Positions 25,001 through 37,700 of a DNA stretch of 64,000 nucleotides are shown piece by piece. The notes below the pieces were generated by a model that was given only the letters and a program-made list of their open reading frames with translations, was not told the origin of the DNA and did no database searches. This stretch comes from Capitulum mitella (lineage: Eukaryota > Arthropoda > Thecostraca > Pollicipedomorpha > Pollicipedidae): assembly GCA_030062745.1 (NCBI GenBank), contig CP099844.1, positions 22,196,596 to 22,260,595 on the forward strand, given 5' to 3'. Position numbers and translations under genes: made by a program. Numbering within the stretch: position 1 is the first letter of the stretch; each line of letters opens with the position of its first letter.

Positions 25001-27196
25001 CCTAGAACAGGCCAAAGGCATAGGAATGTGTGTTTGGTCATTCCCGAAATTGTTTTGCGCCATTTCAGCCTCGAATTCGACACTGAACACGGAACTGGCA
25101 GCGTTTCATTGTGCAGTCTACAGAAAAACGTTACGCGCAGGTATTTTTTGGTCATCTGTCCATGACCTGACTTACTATCGACTTGAAACTTGATATGCTA
25201 GCAGAAGATGACATGTCCTGGTATATATGTCCCGGTTTGTTGGCTGAGATGATTATCACTCAAGTTCTGTGGGAGGAAATAACGTCCGAGTTGTGACCTC
25301 GAGCTGATCTCGTGACCTGCCCTCAGAGCAACTGATCTAGTTTTGTATTTTTTCAGTTGGTTATCTGTGAAGCCGTAACAGTTTTTAAAGTCTGTCTTTA
25401 AAACTGTATTCGTAACAGCAGTTTCAAGCCCTCCCTAAAAATGGCCTTTTGTCAAAACCATGGCCTGACTGGCCCGCTCTACCTGAATGATCCTTAACCC
25501 TATTCCCGGAGGGCTAGACGGTATGGTCGATTCCCGGGGGGGGGGGCGGATTCGGCCCCCCCCCCTGAGATCTCGAGAACTACTTGTCCGATTTCATCGC
25601 AACAAACGGCAATCGATTTGCTGTGACGTGAACTACATTTTTATAAAAAGACATTTTCAAAATTTTGAAATTTGTGGATACAGGGGAGCAAAAATGTCAA
25701 AATGGGGGGTACTTTTGGACTTCTTATAACTCCGTTGTTTATGGACCAATTTCGATGAAACTGGCATGAATCGAGAGGTCATGGATAGGGCTTTTACCAT
25801 GGGTCCGCAAATCTGAAATTTTGAGAAAATTCATGGGCGTTCACAGGGTTTCAAAAATAGGAGGATTAGTTTTCTAACAACTGAATGAACAAAAGAGGCA
25901 AACACCCTTTTTTGGCTTCTGCTAGTCATGTTATACTAAAGAAGTACAAATCGCATTACAATGTTTGTATAATGTTAGCATAGGCGGTGCCAGGGACATG
26001 AAAAAGGGGGAACTGTCATGGTCACACGTTTTTCAGATCAACTTGTGACCTTTGACCTTAAATGACTTCCAGTGACCTTGGGGTCACTTGGAATGATCTC
26101 GTGTGCATTTAATATTATTTCCAATCGTTTTCAATCATTTTAATTCACGCTATTTCCAAAAAAGTTATTTTATGACTATTGCGATATAGGGTACGCGCAC
26201 TGACATTTTAGCTCATAGCTCCGTGACCCGACCTGATATCAAGCTGAAACTTGGTACAGAAGTAGAAGGCACTATTCTACGTCATATATATTCCGGGCTT
26301 GTCATTTGAAAAAACGGCGTCGAAATTATTGCGAAAAAACAAATTTTGACTTTTGACCTTGACCTGACCTTGTAAAATGACCTCAGATAAACAAAAATAC
26401 ATCTGCACATTGCCCAACTATTTAGCTATACATCCATATAAAGTTTTAAGTTCTAGCTTTAAAACTCTGTTTTTGGCAGACATTTTCATTTTACCCTCAA
26501 TATGGCCAAAAATGGCATGAGGTGCCTCGCAAAAACGTTGCCTGGCTCCGCCCCTGAGCAAAATAGAATTTTGAAATTCTGTCACAGCACGTAGAAAGAA
26601 TAGCTAGGAAAAGTCACCAAGTTTCGTGAAGCTGTGCTAAAAAGCCTGGAATTGGCAAGCAAAAAACCCGAGGGGGGCGGATTCCGCCCCCCCCTGCCGG
26701 GAATAGGGTTAAAGATCTTGGACAATTTTTTAAGCTAAATGATTCGCTTTTCAATCCTGTATAGCTGTTCCAAATTTGGTGCGGCTGTGCCGCACCGTTC
26801 TGGACGTATTACAGAAAAACCCGGGTGGTTTGGGAGTTAAAGTGACCCACCTGAGCAAATGTCAAGTGTTCAAGGCCTCCTTCACAAGTTTTATGAATGC
26901 TATGATGTCCGGTTGTATTTGGAGATGAGAAGTTGAGTGTCGCCAGCGGACTGTGTAACGCTAATGTTACCGTTAATAGAGCCTTACTGTAGGTGTCAAA
27001 CAATGCATTCCCTTATTTTTCGGGACAATTTCAACAAGCCCCGTTTCACGCTGAAAAGATTTCGCCTATAGCCATGTCCGCTTAAGCGTCAATGCCTGGA
27101 AAATGGTCTGAGGCTATGCGGGAATCCAGCCGGTCATCCTACGACGGATGTCGGAATGTCGGAGAAGCAAATGCTGGGGAGAGTATCGTGAGTATT

Positions 27197-27250
<54 letters not shown>

Positions 27251-27749
27251 GAGGTAGACCATTTCCATTTTGACATGTTCCGTTACACGAGACGGCTGTT
27301 TTGGTTTTCATCGGTTTCTTCATTTTTTCGACGGTTCGGGCTGTAACTTTCCATGTCGTTGGAAGTTTCGATATTAGGTTTACAAAGTCACTCGTATATT
27401 ATAGAAGGTGCACTGATATTTCGCAAAATAATTTTTAGTCTCCAGAATGAGTCTTTATCGGGGCGGTATAGCAAGGGTGTGATACACTGAAATCTGAAAG
27501 TATCACACGTGTCATAATTGCTTAGGCACTAGATTTCTTGTTGCAATTATAATCTAGACTTTGTGTGGTAGCAGTATATCTATATCGATATTAATAAACA
27601 GTATTAATGTGTAATAAATAAATATTAATTGTACTGTTATTACTACATAACTAAATAAACCAACAGATAGTAATAAATAAGTAAAAATAGGATTTATACT
27701 TATTTATACTTAAGGATCTTTATATATTATTAAGGACTATATATATAAC

Positions 27750-27809
<60 letters not shown>

Positions 27810-28672
27810 TATATAACTGTTAATCCGTTTGGTGGATCAACTTGAGTATTTCACAGTCGATATACAGAGTATATATCACAGTCTGCACAAGTGATATATA
27901 TCATAGCTCAGGAAATCGCTGCGAAAATCCGGGTGACGAACGACAATGCAGAGCGCGTTGTAACTCCCGTCAAGGCGTACAACGGCGAGATCACGCATGA
28001 CCAGGAACAGCTCCAGTTCCTGCTGCAAGATATTGCTGAACATCGTTCGAGATTTCCTGATTCAAAGAAGACGACCCTCACTCGAACTAAGAAGGCGCTG
28101 AAGTCTGCGCGCCAGGTATAGCGAACTGGCTTCGTGTTGCTTCTGTTGAACACAATGAAAAGTTGGTATCGGAAGAGACTTTTTTGAGAATTTCGGGTGT
28201 GACAAGATGCCAATATTTGCTGTATATCATGTACAAATCTGCTACATAGAAATATATAAGCATGTATTATTATTAAGTCTACTGGTAACCTGTTCTGACG
28301 ATCAATCTCAAAACTGCACAGGTAAAATCTTTGGCCCCAACTACCCACGACCCGTCAGAATTGATTTCACAAAGCATTCGAAGGTACTCATTTCCGATCA
28401 GAGGTCGTTTTCGACCGTCCGCCGGCCGTCGCCTGGTGTTGGCTGCGGCGGCCGACGCCGAGCAGCCTACGGAGACCCCAACGCCGGGCAACATATTTAA
28501 GGAATATATTCCTTGACACCGCTGGTAAACGCAGCTCAACTGACAGGCTGCGCGCAACCCCTAAACAAAGAGCTATTGACCCCAAAATCTTGTAGTGGCA
28601 TTTTCTTGGAGCACACAACAGGAAAAAGGCCTGGGACCAGTAATATCCCACTATTTATTTTTAAGAATGATC

Positions 28673-28741
<69 letters not shown>

Positions 28742-31700
28742 TACTGACTCCTTTAGAGCACGAGATACACAATGTGCACTCCGATCAGCGCGTACGTGAG
28801 TTTTTGATTAAACTCGTCCTTCGTTTGTTGTCAGCGTCCCAGAGTGCTGATGGCCACAGTTCGTCGTCCCGTGTTCTCAGAAATAGTGACCATGTCACGG
28901 CCGTCCGAGAGCTCCTGTAGCTACGTACTCAATGTCAACAGTAACGTGACCGAACGTCATGTTTACAGCACGCTACACATAAGAAGTTTCAGACTGTTAA
29001 TACCCTTCGATAAGGATCAGCATGTTTTGGCCTCCCACGACGTGTGGTGCCCGCATTAGCAGCATGTCATGTAAACTCATGCACACTCAGGATTTCGTTA
29101 AAAGACAAAACATCTGGTCGGATCCGCGAGATTGTCGTCGGAATTTCGCGAGATGGAATGCGCGAGTCCAATCAAATCGTACAATACAACTTTGATGAGC
29201 ACTGCCTTTGCGTCTTCGTTGAACAAACATCTGCCTGATAATGCGGTAACAAGAAGCTATCCCAAAACCATAACATCAAAACGTTCGTTGCATTTATGTT
29301 CTAACAGTGGCGCAGCCAGGATTTTCTTAAGGGGTGGGGGGGGGGGGGGAGCGAAACTCACAGTGACCTGAAATCATACGAAAATCGCCGTTGGGAAGAC
29401 GATACGAAATGGTTTTCACACAATGCGGGCCTAAGGGGGGCCCGGGACCCCTTTGGTTGCACCGGTGTGTTCCTATCTCATCAATACCCACAATCACCAG
29501 CATTAGCACGTCGACGAACGCCTGCGAATGAGCACGAGGGCTAAGAAACGGGCCGGCGGTACGGGCAATATGAGTGTGATATTGCTGCAGCGCTGTTTGG
29601 ACGATGTAGAAGCTAAATTTCTATGAATACTGTAGCGATACTGTGGCGCAACGTCGCCACAACGTCATCACAACTTAACCATCGCCAGTACGAGGGGTAG
29701 TGCACAAACCTTGGGTTTTTCGCAGATTACCCCGCAACGACTGCTCTGATCGCTGTGAAATTCCCATAGCTGGGTTTTCAGCCTTTCCACATACGCCGCA
29801 AAACATTCTAAGTAAACCGCTTGAAATGCCACTGACCTATGACCTCCTTCTCGAGAGTACCACGAAGACGTAACGGTACGGCGACGGTCTTCATCAGGCA
29901 ACACATGTTTTAGGGGCTCTGCTGTACTCAGTCTTACTAACCCTACACAAGAGCGTCACCCATTTTATCAGTGACTTCCGCACTGTAGTCTCCACTTGGA
30001 TCACGGTCACCTTAAACTAAAACTACAAACTCCGATCTTTTTTGACCCTTTACTCACCTCACAGGAGTCATGAAGTAATCAAAAACACTGATTTGGATAG
30101 CAACAGTTGTCTGAGTCCTTCTTGATCGTCGCAAGTCGCTTTGGGCCTCGTAAAAGCGTGACAAAGGTTAAGTTCCAAAGGACCCAATGAAAACCGCAGC
30201 CCATTTACATGCCCTCCTTTCAGGTCGCCTGAAAGGTCATTCTGTGGCCTAAACAGCCCAGACGGGACACGACGGTATAGCTTACAGAACAACCTACATG
30301 ATCGTTTTTGTTTCGTTGCTCAACCGAGTTAGATTTGGAAATGGCTTTGGTTTGGGCAGTACCAGCAACTCTCCTGCACTGTCGAAAGTGGCTAAACAGC
30401 GAATACTGGCAAGGGTTAACAAATCAATGTTTTACCAGAATTGTTGCAAAATGCTGCGTCCTCCAATATTTCGACATATCTACAGCAGTGCATCGATGTT
30501 CATGTGCAACTAGACCTGTGAACTTTTCAACCAATGGCAGCATAGGCGTAGCCGGGGGGGGGAGGCCTGAGCCCCCTTAGGCCCGCGTTTTTTGTGAACC
30601 ATTGCACGTAGTCTTCCCGGCAAGCGGTTTTCGTATGGTTTCAGTTCTCACTGAACTCCAGCCCCCTCCCCTTAAGGAAAATCCTGGCTGCGTCCCTGGA
30701 TGGCACAATATCTCTGAACACGAAACAACTGTGGTCAAGACCATACCACGTGTATTAATGTGTGAGTTTTTTCACTGGACACTGATACAAACAATCTCAA
30801 CTAATCCAAACAATCTCAAATTGTTACACGACGCACAGAGGAAAACAAGCGTAAACCTCGCCGGAGGTGAGGATTTCCACTTACGATGCCCACGAGAAAG
30901 GTGGCCACCATCGCCCGCTTCGCTCCTAATTCAGACCGTGGGACGCAGCAAACATGGCGCGCAGCACACAGCAATATTTTTTCAAATTCAAATTCCAATC
31001 CTCTGATTGGAATACTATCTGATGAACGTTCCAGGTCACGCGGTGACCTCTCCGGTCACAGTGAATGAGAGCGTTACGCCGTTTACAGTCTCCACTGGCA
31101 TCACAGAAGTTTTATGGGAAAACAGCCTGCAAACCACACACTTATAGCGACTTGGTTTTAAAACTGGCCAGCTAGCGCGGTCCTGCCGCGAACCCGTTGC
31201 ATGCTTCGAAGGGCCGCGTTGGTCTGTTTGAAAAAAAAAGAATTCTGGAAACCCGCCAGTTAACAGCAGATACAAACATAAAAAGCAAACATATGCTGGA
31301 AAGGAGTCCTTCGTGGCTTGGTGAAGTCACACGGTTGCCATATCATTTGGCAGCCTCCATCATGAGGCTGTTCTTGTTCTTTCGCGTAAAGGTCGGGTCA
31401 GCGAGAGGCCAAACATCATTATTATCATTTACCATGCTGCTACGCCATTACCTATACTTCGCCGAGAATACAGTTACGATCATCGAGACGGGTAACAACA
31501 CTTGTTATGACCAAGGGCGAACAGGAGGGGGGGAGGGTTGGCAGAGAGGGCAGCTGCACCCGCTCCCCAAATTTGGGCTACACTGAACATTAACCCTATG
31601 GCGGTGCATGAAAAGAAACGAGGTAAAAATCACGGCTACCCCCCCCCCCCCACTTCACACAGGTTCCATCGCTGCTGGTCTTTAATGAAATTATCAGCGC

Positions 31701-34700
31701 CGGAAATTACCTTAATTATGATTGGTTTAGGAGATCGATCGATAGACTTGAGCGTAGAAAGGCCACTGACCTTCCACCGCCTCAATGGTTGTCAAGCATA
31801 CACAGAAACAGTCCTGCATAAAAAACCTCACATTGACCAAATTCCTGAGGAAGAAGCATGGGCGCAGCCTTAAGGGGTGAGCCCGGAGCTCAGTGTGACC
31901 TGAGATCATACGAAAACCACCGCTGGGAGGACGATACGCAAGCTTTCACAAAAATGCAGGCCTACGGGGGCCCCCCTTTCGCTTCGCCGATGGAAAGAAG
32001 GCACAACAAAGCTCATATTCAGACTATAGGTATATAAACCGTTCATATTTACGAAATGGGGCTAAAGATAAGTTTCTGCCTGACGAAATCGCAAACAGCC
32101 GTTTGTATAATTGCCATCAATGTAAAGAATGTATCATCGTGTTTCTAACCATACTTTCCACTACTTGATTTTCTAAAAAATAACAACAAAATCGTAAACG
32201 ATAACGTACCATACAGTAATACCATACTGCAGTCGATTGGCGGAGAACAACATTATTCCGCGGCGGAAAATGTAGTGCTGCCAAAGTTAAGGTTATTGAC
32301 ATCAAGGATGTGTAGACCCTGCGTGCATCTTCAAGCGATTAATGACGTCATACATATGAAAATTCTATTCTGTTGCCTCTGTTGCCACAAACTGAACTTG
32401 GAGGAACTGCTGAATTATTACGCCGTTATATTGTTGTATTAGATAATTGTTGGGATATCTGATATCAGTATTATTACATTATGGCATTTAATACTCGTTA
32501 GATTACATTAGGTTGCTAGGTTGGGTTGTGCTGGGCCAGGTTAGATAAAATTAGGTTAGGTTAGGTTAGGTTAGGTTAGGTTAGGTTAGGTTAGGTTAGG
32601 TTAGGCTAGGCTAGGCTAGGCTAGGCTAGGCTAGGCTAGGCTAGGTTAGGTTAGGTTAGGTTAATGTTAATTTTTTATTTATTGTTTTATTTCACTTCCT
32701 AATATTTTCCAGTTTTGTTCCGTGATTTCTTTTCCAGATATTTTATTTCACTGCTTTTTATTTTTGGTATTTTTCAAATTGCAACTTCACTTTCATTTTT
32801 ACTTTTTTATTATTATTGTTGTTTGTTGTTATTATTGCTATTTTATTATTATTTTATTATTATTATTACTACTATTATTTTCATTATTATTGTTATTATT
32901 GATACAATGACTAACTTTTTTATTTTAAAGATAATTTATATCGCATTAGTTATTTCCCCAACCTTTTTTATTACTCTTGATTACACCTTGAGTCCGAGCG
33001 ACGACCAATCAGCGTCGAGATCTCACGTAAACAAACTATTTAACGCAGAAACGTCAAAAATCCCTACGCGAGGGTCTAGCGGTTAGCACACTAGAGACGA
33101 CGCAATCTGTTTCGGGGGGAATAATGTGTGTTTCGGGTTTTTCCGGCTGAAATCGTAAGTAGTATTTATCAATATTGCATTTGAAGCGCCATGCAACCGC
33201 TACTACGATTATTTTCTCTCGAAGTAAGTGCTCTTTCAAAATCTTACTGTTGACCCGAAATCGGCTTGAAAGCCCTCGTGAATAACGTCAAAACCTGTTG
33301 ACATGACCTGGCAATCATTATTTAACGCGAAAGGAATGCAAGGTCAGCCAATACAAATTCCAGATTCTTGACACCAGCCGCTCGCTGGCAATAAAAAAGA
33401 TCAGGAATGGGAACACTCATCAAACTACTTTACACATGGATTAATTGAACATGGATCACTCTGCGCAATTATACGCAGTATTTAAGCACCTCCCGCATGG
33501 TCTAGTGGCTAGGATACACGGCTCTCACCCGTGAGGCCCGGGTTCGATTCCCGGTGCGGGAACGCTTTTTCGCATTTCGGTTGGGTTGCGCTAATTTTTA
33601 TGATTATAATACCCATGCCCCAACGTTACTGGTTCTCACCCTTGAAGCCTACTATGCTATATAATGAAAATGCCTTTTCGGCATTTTTGGGGTGTTACAT
33701 ACACGCTTCAAAACAACGCACGCCAAGGACTCCTGAAGAATAAGTTATCACGAGGTATATATTTAAGTATATATTTTCTGTTTATTACGAGGACCACTAG
33801 AACACGTATCAGCTCGTGCATAACAAATAAAAAGAACATAACAAAAAAAAGGCTTCCAGTGGTCCAAAACTCACATAAAACATCAACAACGTGGAGCACG
33901 GGTGTAACAGATGTCAGGCCAGCTGGGGCCTTACCAATTACGGTATGAATCACCGTTTTTATGTGCATGAGATATCTGGCGATGCATGAAAAAAACAAAA
34001 TCACTCTGACCTGGCCCCTTCCTCTTCCCACACCACAGACCAAGCCATCATGTTTTGAGAGTTCTCAAAAGCTTGGAGAACTTAGCCCCTCATACTGCTA
34101 GGATGCACATGCTAGTGTACATCAGGCATCCATACCACTACCGACATCTAGCGTTAGGCATATCAAACCTTAGTTCATAGAATTACTTCATCTGGCTGAA
34201 AGACGCCTCAATGGAGATAAATCGAATTGTTTTGGGACTGAGCAAAGGCGCGGGAAGCGGGGGTGGGGTGGGGGTGGGGGCGCAAGGGGCAGCGCCCCCG
34301 AACTTTTTTAAAATTTAAGACTCCCCTATGATCAATGACTGGAAAAAATTGACATTAAATGCTTCTTTGCCGTCGCCCCCCTCAACTGTGGAGTTCCCGC
34401 GCCCCTGGAACTCTGTATCATCTCAGCACATTTTCAGCTTGTTATAAAGGTGCATAACGTAAATATATGTAATTTAGGTCTTAATGACATACGATCTGAT
34501 TACTTCTCCACTTCTTGGCGCAAATCAGTGCTGCTAGGTCAGCAACGTTAGCCCTGGTCGTACAGTTCTTCGGATGTGTGGTTTTAAAATCAATGTCCGC
34601 AGCTGCCATGGGACCATAGAAACAAAGACCATTAGGTCTCTCGACCAAAGATTAACAACCACGCTGATAACACCCATTTTCAGGCTTAAACGCTGTGGAA

Positions 34701-37700
34701 AAACAAACGGGACAATAAACAATGCGCACAAAGTACTGCGTACAGCATCCCGCCCCTTACTGATGCAAACAAAATCCCGGTCACATTTTAACGCAGAAAC
34801 ACTTGATTTCAGTAAAGAAAATCGTGCAAAGACACGTCCACCACCAGAAGTCATTTAACGTCCGCCTCCAAGTCTGAAAATGGCCCCTGCAACGCTGGTG
34901 GATCAGACAATGAATCCATATTGTACCAGAAATGGGCCCGGTTTGATGTGAACGGCGGGGACGGTGGAGAGCCGTTCCAGCCGTCCTGGTCAACGTCCGC
35001 TTAACGCTGACTACTGTAGCGCACACGTTACAAATGCCTTCCCCTACGATGAATACCGAACAGACAAGGACACGCGCGCACTAATTAACGTGTCAGTCTG
35101 TTACACGTAACACCAGATCCTCCCCACGAACGCAGGGACCGCACTTGACACAGTGTCAAGACAGACACTTGACGGGTCGCGTGGATTGCAATTAATGTCA
35201 GCAAGAAAATCTCTGGAGAGGGCCTTACTACGACTGCTCGTTATGACGATATCAGCACTATGCAACACAACGGAGCGTATGAGGGGAACGGCGCCAACAA
35301 ATGTCACAGAGAACGAAGACAAGGAGTCGAGCTCGGATGTACGTCCGTGTAACTGTGGTCCGCTCCGGAGAACACTGGCTGAGCCCAGCGGCAGCGCGCG
35401 GCAGCTGACAAAGGCTCGAAAATATCGCTCAAGACCGCCCATAACGCCTTGCTCATTTTTCACTGAAACTGTGGCATATTTTATATTTTTTATATATTTT
35501 ATTATTTTTATTATTATATTTATATATTTCAAATATTATATTAATTATTATTATATTAGATATTATTCATTATATATTTAGTATTATTATCATATTATTA
35601 TATTCTCCACCCTCGAATATTTAGCAACTTGGAATAAACAGAAAGCAGGAATGATGTCCACCAACCGTCCACGAAACGACTTCCATCAAATGACCCTTAA
35701 CTCGACGGGAATCTACCGGCGCCTTTCTCTGCGCAACGTCAACCTCGTAAAACAAGGTCGGACTGAACGCTCCAGCCGAACCTCGGTTGCGCCGCGGGCC
35801 CGGGGCCACGCCCGCCAGAGGCCAGCGCTTCCGACCGATGTCGCGGCAGCTTACCCGGAACAGGGCGATCCAGTCCCAGCCGGAGATGTCGAGCGCGTGG
35901 TCCCGCCGGTACTTGGCCACGCAGTCAGCGCCCACCAGCCACTGGGAGATGGGAAGGAACTCCACACAGGGCAGTGGCCGGTCGGAGAACACCTGCAAAC
36001 GGCAGCCACACGGTCTAAATGGTAGCGGGGGACAGGAGCTCTACACAAGGCAGGAGCCGATCGGACAGCCCCTGAAACAGCAGCCGGTCGGTCTACATAC
36101 TAGTCAGAGGCAGGGACTCCATGCATAACGCTCGACGTCCTGTGGTCCAATCTGATTGAAATCCCACAGGTCGCGACAAAGTAAGACGGCTCAGACACAC
36201 GCAAAAAGCCGTTTTAAATGCATGACAACTTTTATTTTGTAAGTTCACAGAAGAAAAATGGGTGTCCACGAGGCTCCTTACGTCCCACCATGATGTCCAA
36301 AGTAGACAACTGGACGCCGGGACAGAACGATGACCTCTCCGTACGTACACCCACCATACATCGCACCCCACGGCCGGCTCAATCTCGCGGAAATTCCCGG
36401 TGGCCGACCTTGATGTTGAACTCGGCCGACACGGGCTGGTGGTCGGACAGGCTGTACTCTGGGTGGCTCTGGTAGCTGAGCGGCTCGATCGACAGCTGCG
36501 CCTCCTCGTACACGTCCGGGTTGACCTTGTACAAGATCCGGTCCGTCCACGCCGGCCGGCGGCTGTCCAACAGGCCTCGGGACGTCACTCACGAGCAGGC
36601 CTATTGGCCGGGACAGGCGGCTCCCGCGCACGAGACGGAACTGATCACGGACGTGTCGCCTTTAAAAGACACCTCGGCCTTGTATCGGCGCTGTCGTCGA
36701 TCGTGTATCGGCAGCCGGCGACACAACACACTCGGTCGGCGGCTGTCCAACAGGCCAGGTCCGTTCACCGAGACATTCACCTCCCGCGCGCGAGAAAGGA
36801 TTGCCCATGAAGCGCTTCAGGAGACGCACCAGCAGTGCGTCAGCGCTGTCGTCGGCAGCCGGTGGCGGAAGACGCTCGGCCGGCGGCCGGACGCGGCTCA
36901 CGGCCGGAGGCAGCTCACGGCCGGACGCGGCTCACGGCCGGCCGGACGCGGCTCACGGCTAGACGTGGCTCACGGCTAGACGCGGCTCACGGCCGGACGC
37001 GGCTCACCTTTCGGCGTACTCGCTCCGCCGGCCCGGCACCAGCTTATAGGTCGGCTTGAACGTGATGGTGGGCTCGGCCAGCTCGGAGAAGGCCTGGCCG
37101 GTGGCGCGCGCCCAGCGCAGCTGGTCCAGTTCCAGCAGCGGCGTCAGGTCGTGCTCGGCCGCCATGCGGCGCACGGCCTCGTCCTCAGGCGCGCCGCTCT
37201 CGCCGCCCGCCAGGCGGAAGTTCAGGTCGCCCAGCCAGATCAGGTAGCTGGCGAAGGGACGGGTCCGCCGCGTGAACAGCGGACACGGAGACACACGCGG
37301 TCCTGACCAGCGGAAACAGGGCCGGACAGACCAGGTAACCGCCGGCGGCAGACGTCCACCGAGTGAGCAGCGCACGCAGGGGACACACGCGGTCCAGAAC
37401 AGCAGATACAACGGACACGTGCGGTCCTGGACAGCAGACACGGCGGACAAATGCAGTTCCAGCCAAACCAGGTAGATGTCCGCAGGGCGAGAGTAGGTGT
37501 GAGCAGCGGCAGCAGGACATAGGCGGTGGACCTGAACGGCCACGCTGAATGATTTTGCAGGAAACAAAGCAGACTGATCCGACTCAAGCACAGAGCACCC
37601 CAGTATGAGACAAGAACATTAGATAGCGGACCTACAACGCAGTGGCGCTTTCCCCCATCACCAAGCAAAAGTTCTTCACGTAGCCACGCGACCGGCAGAA

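Larger units (their letters stand above)
19830..35854 (-). other. Phosphatase intron 8, about 16 kb, transposon-rich
   Basis: GTAAGC donor and CCGCAG acceptor. It holds a tRNA-Glu gene on the other strand, a TTAA-flanked element, hAT-like elements, a TTAGG-type array, five (TA)n tracts, a TTA-rich tract, and a short transposon-like open frame; each is listed separately. Remaining parts (22031-25497, 29480-30540, 34400-35460) show no gene. The intron is inferred from matching exon phase and continuity of the SKICH domain across it, not from transcript data. Confidence 0.8.

Noticed and set aside
35621..35854. Continuation of exon 8 past its donor as coding sequence
   Set aside because: The SKICH sequence breaks exactly at GTAAGC and resumes in exon 9; the read-through shows no SKICH similarity.
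36379..36588. Exon 7 as a stand-alone short gene ending at the TGA
   Set aside because: It contains only the second catalytic signature; exon 8 continues the family sequence in phase. The stop is kept only as a possible intron-retention isoform.
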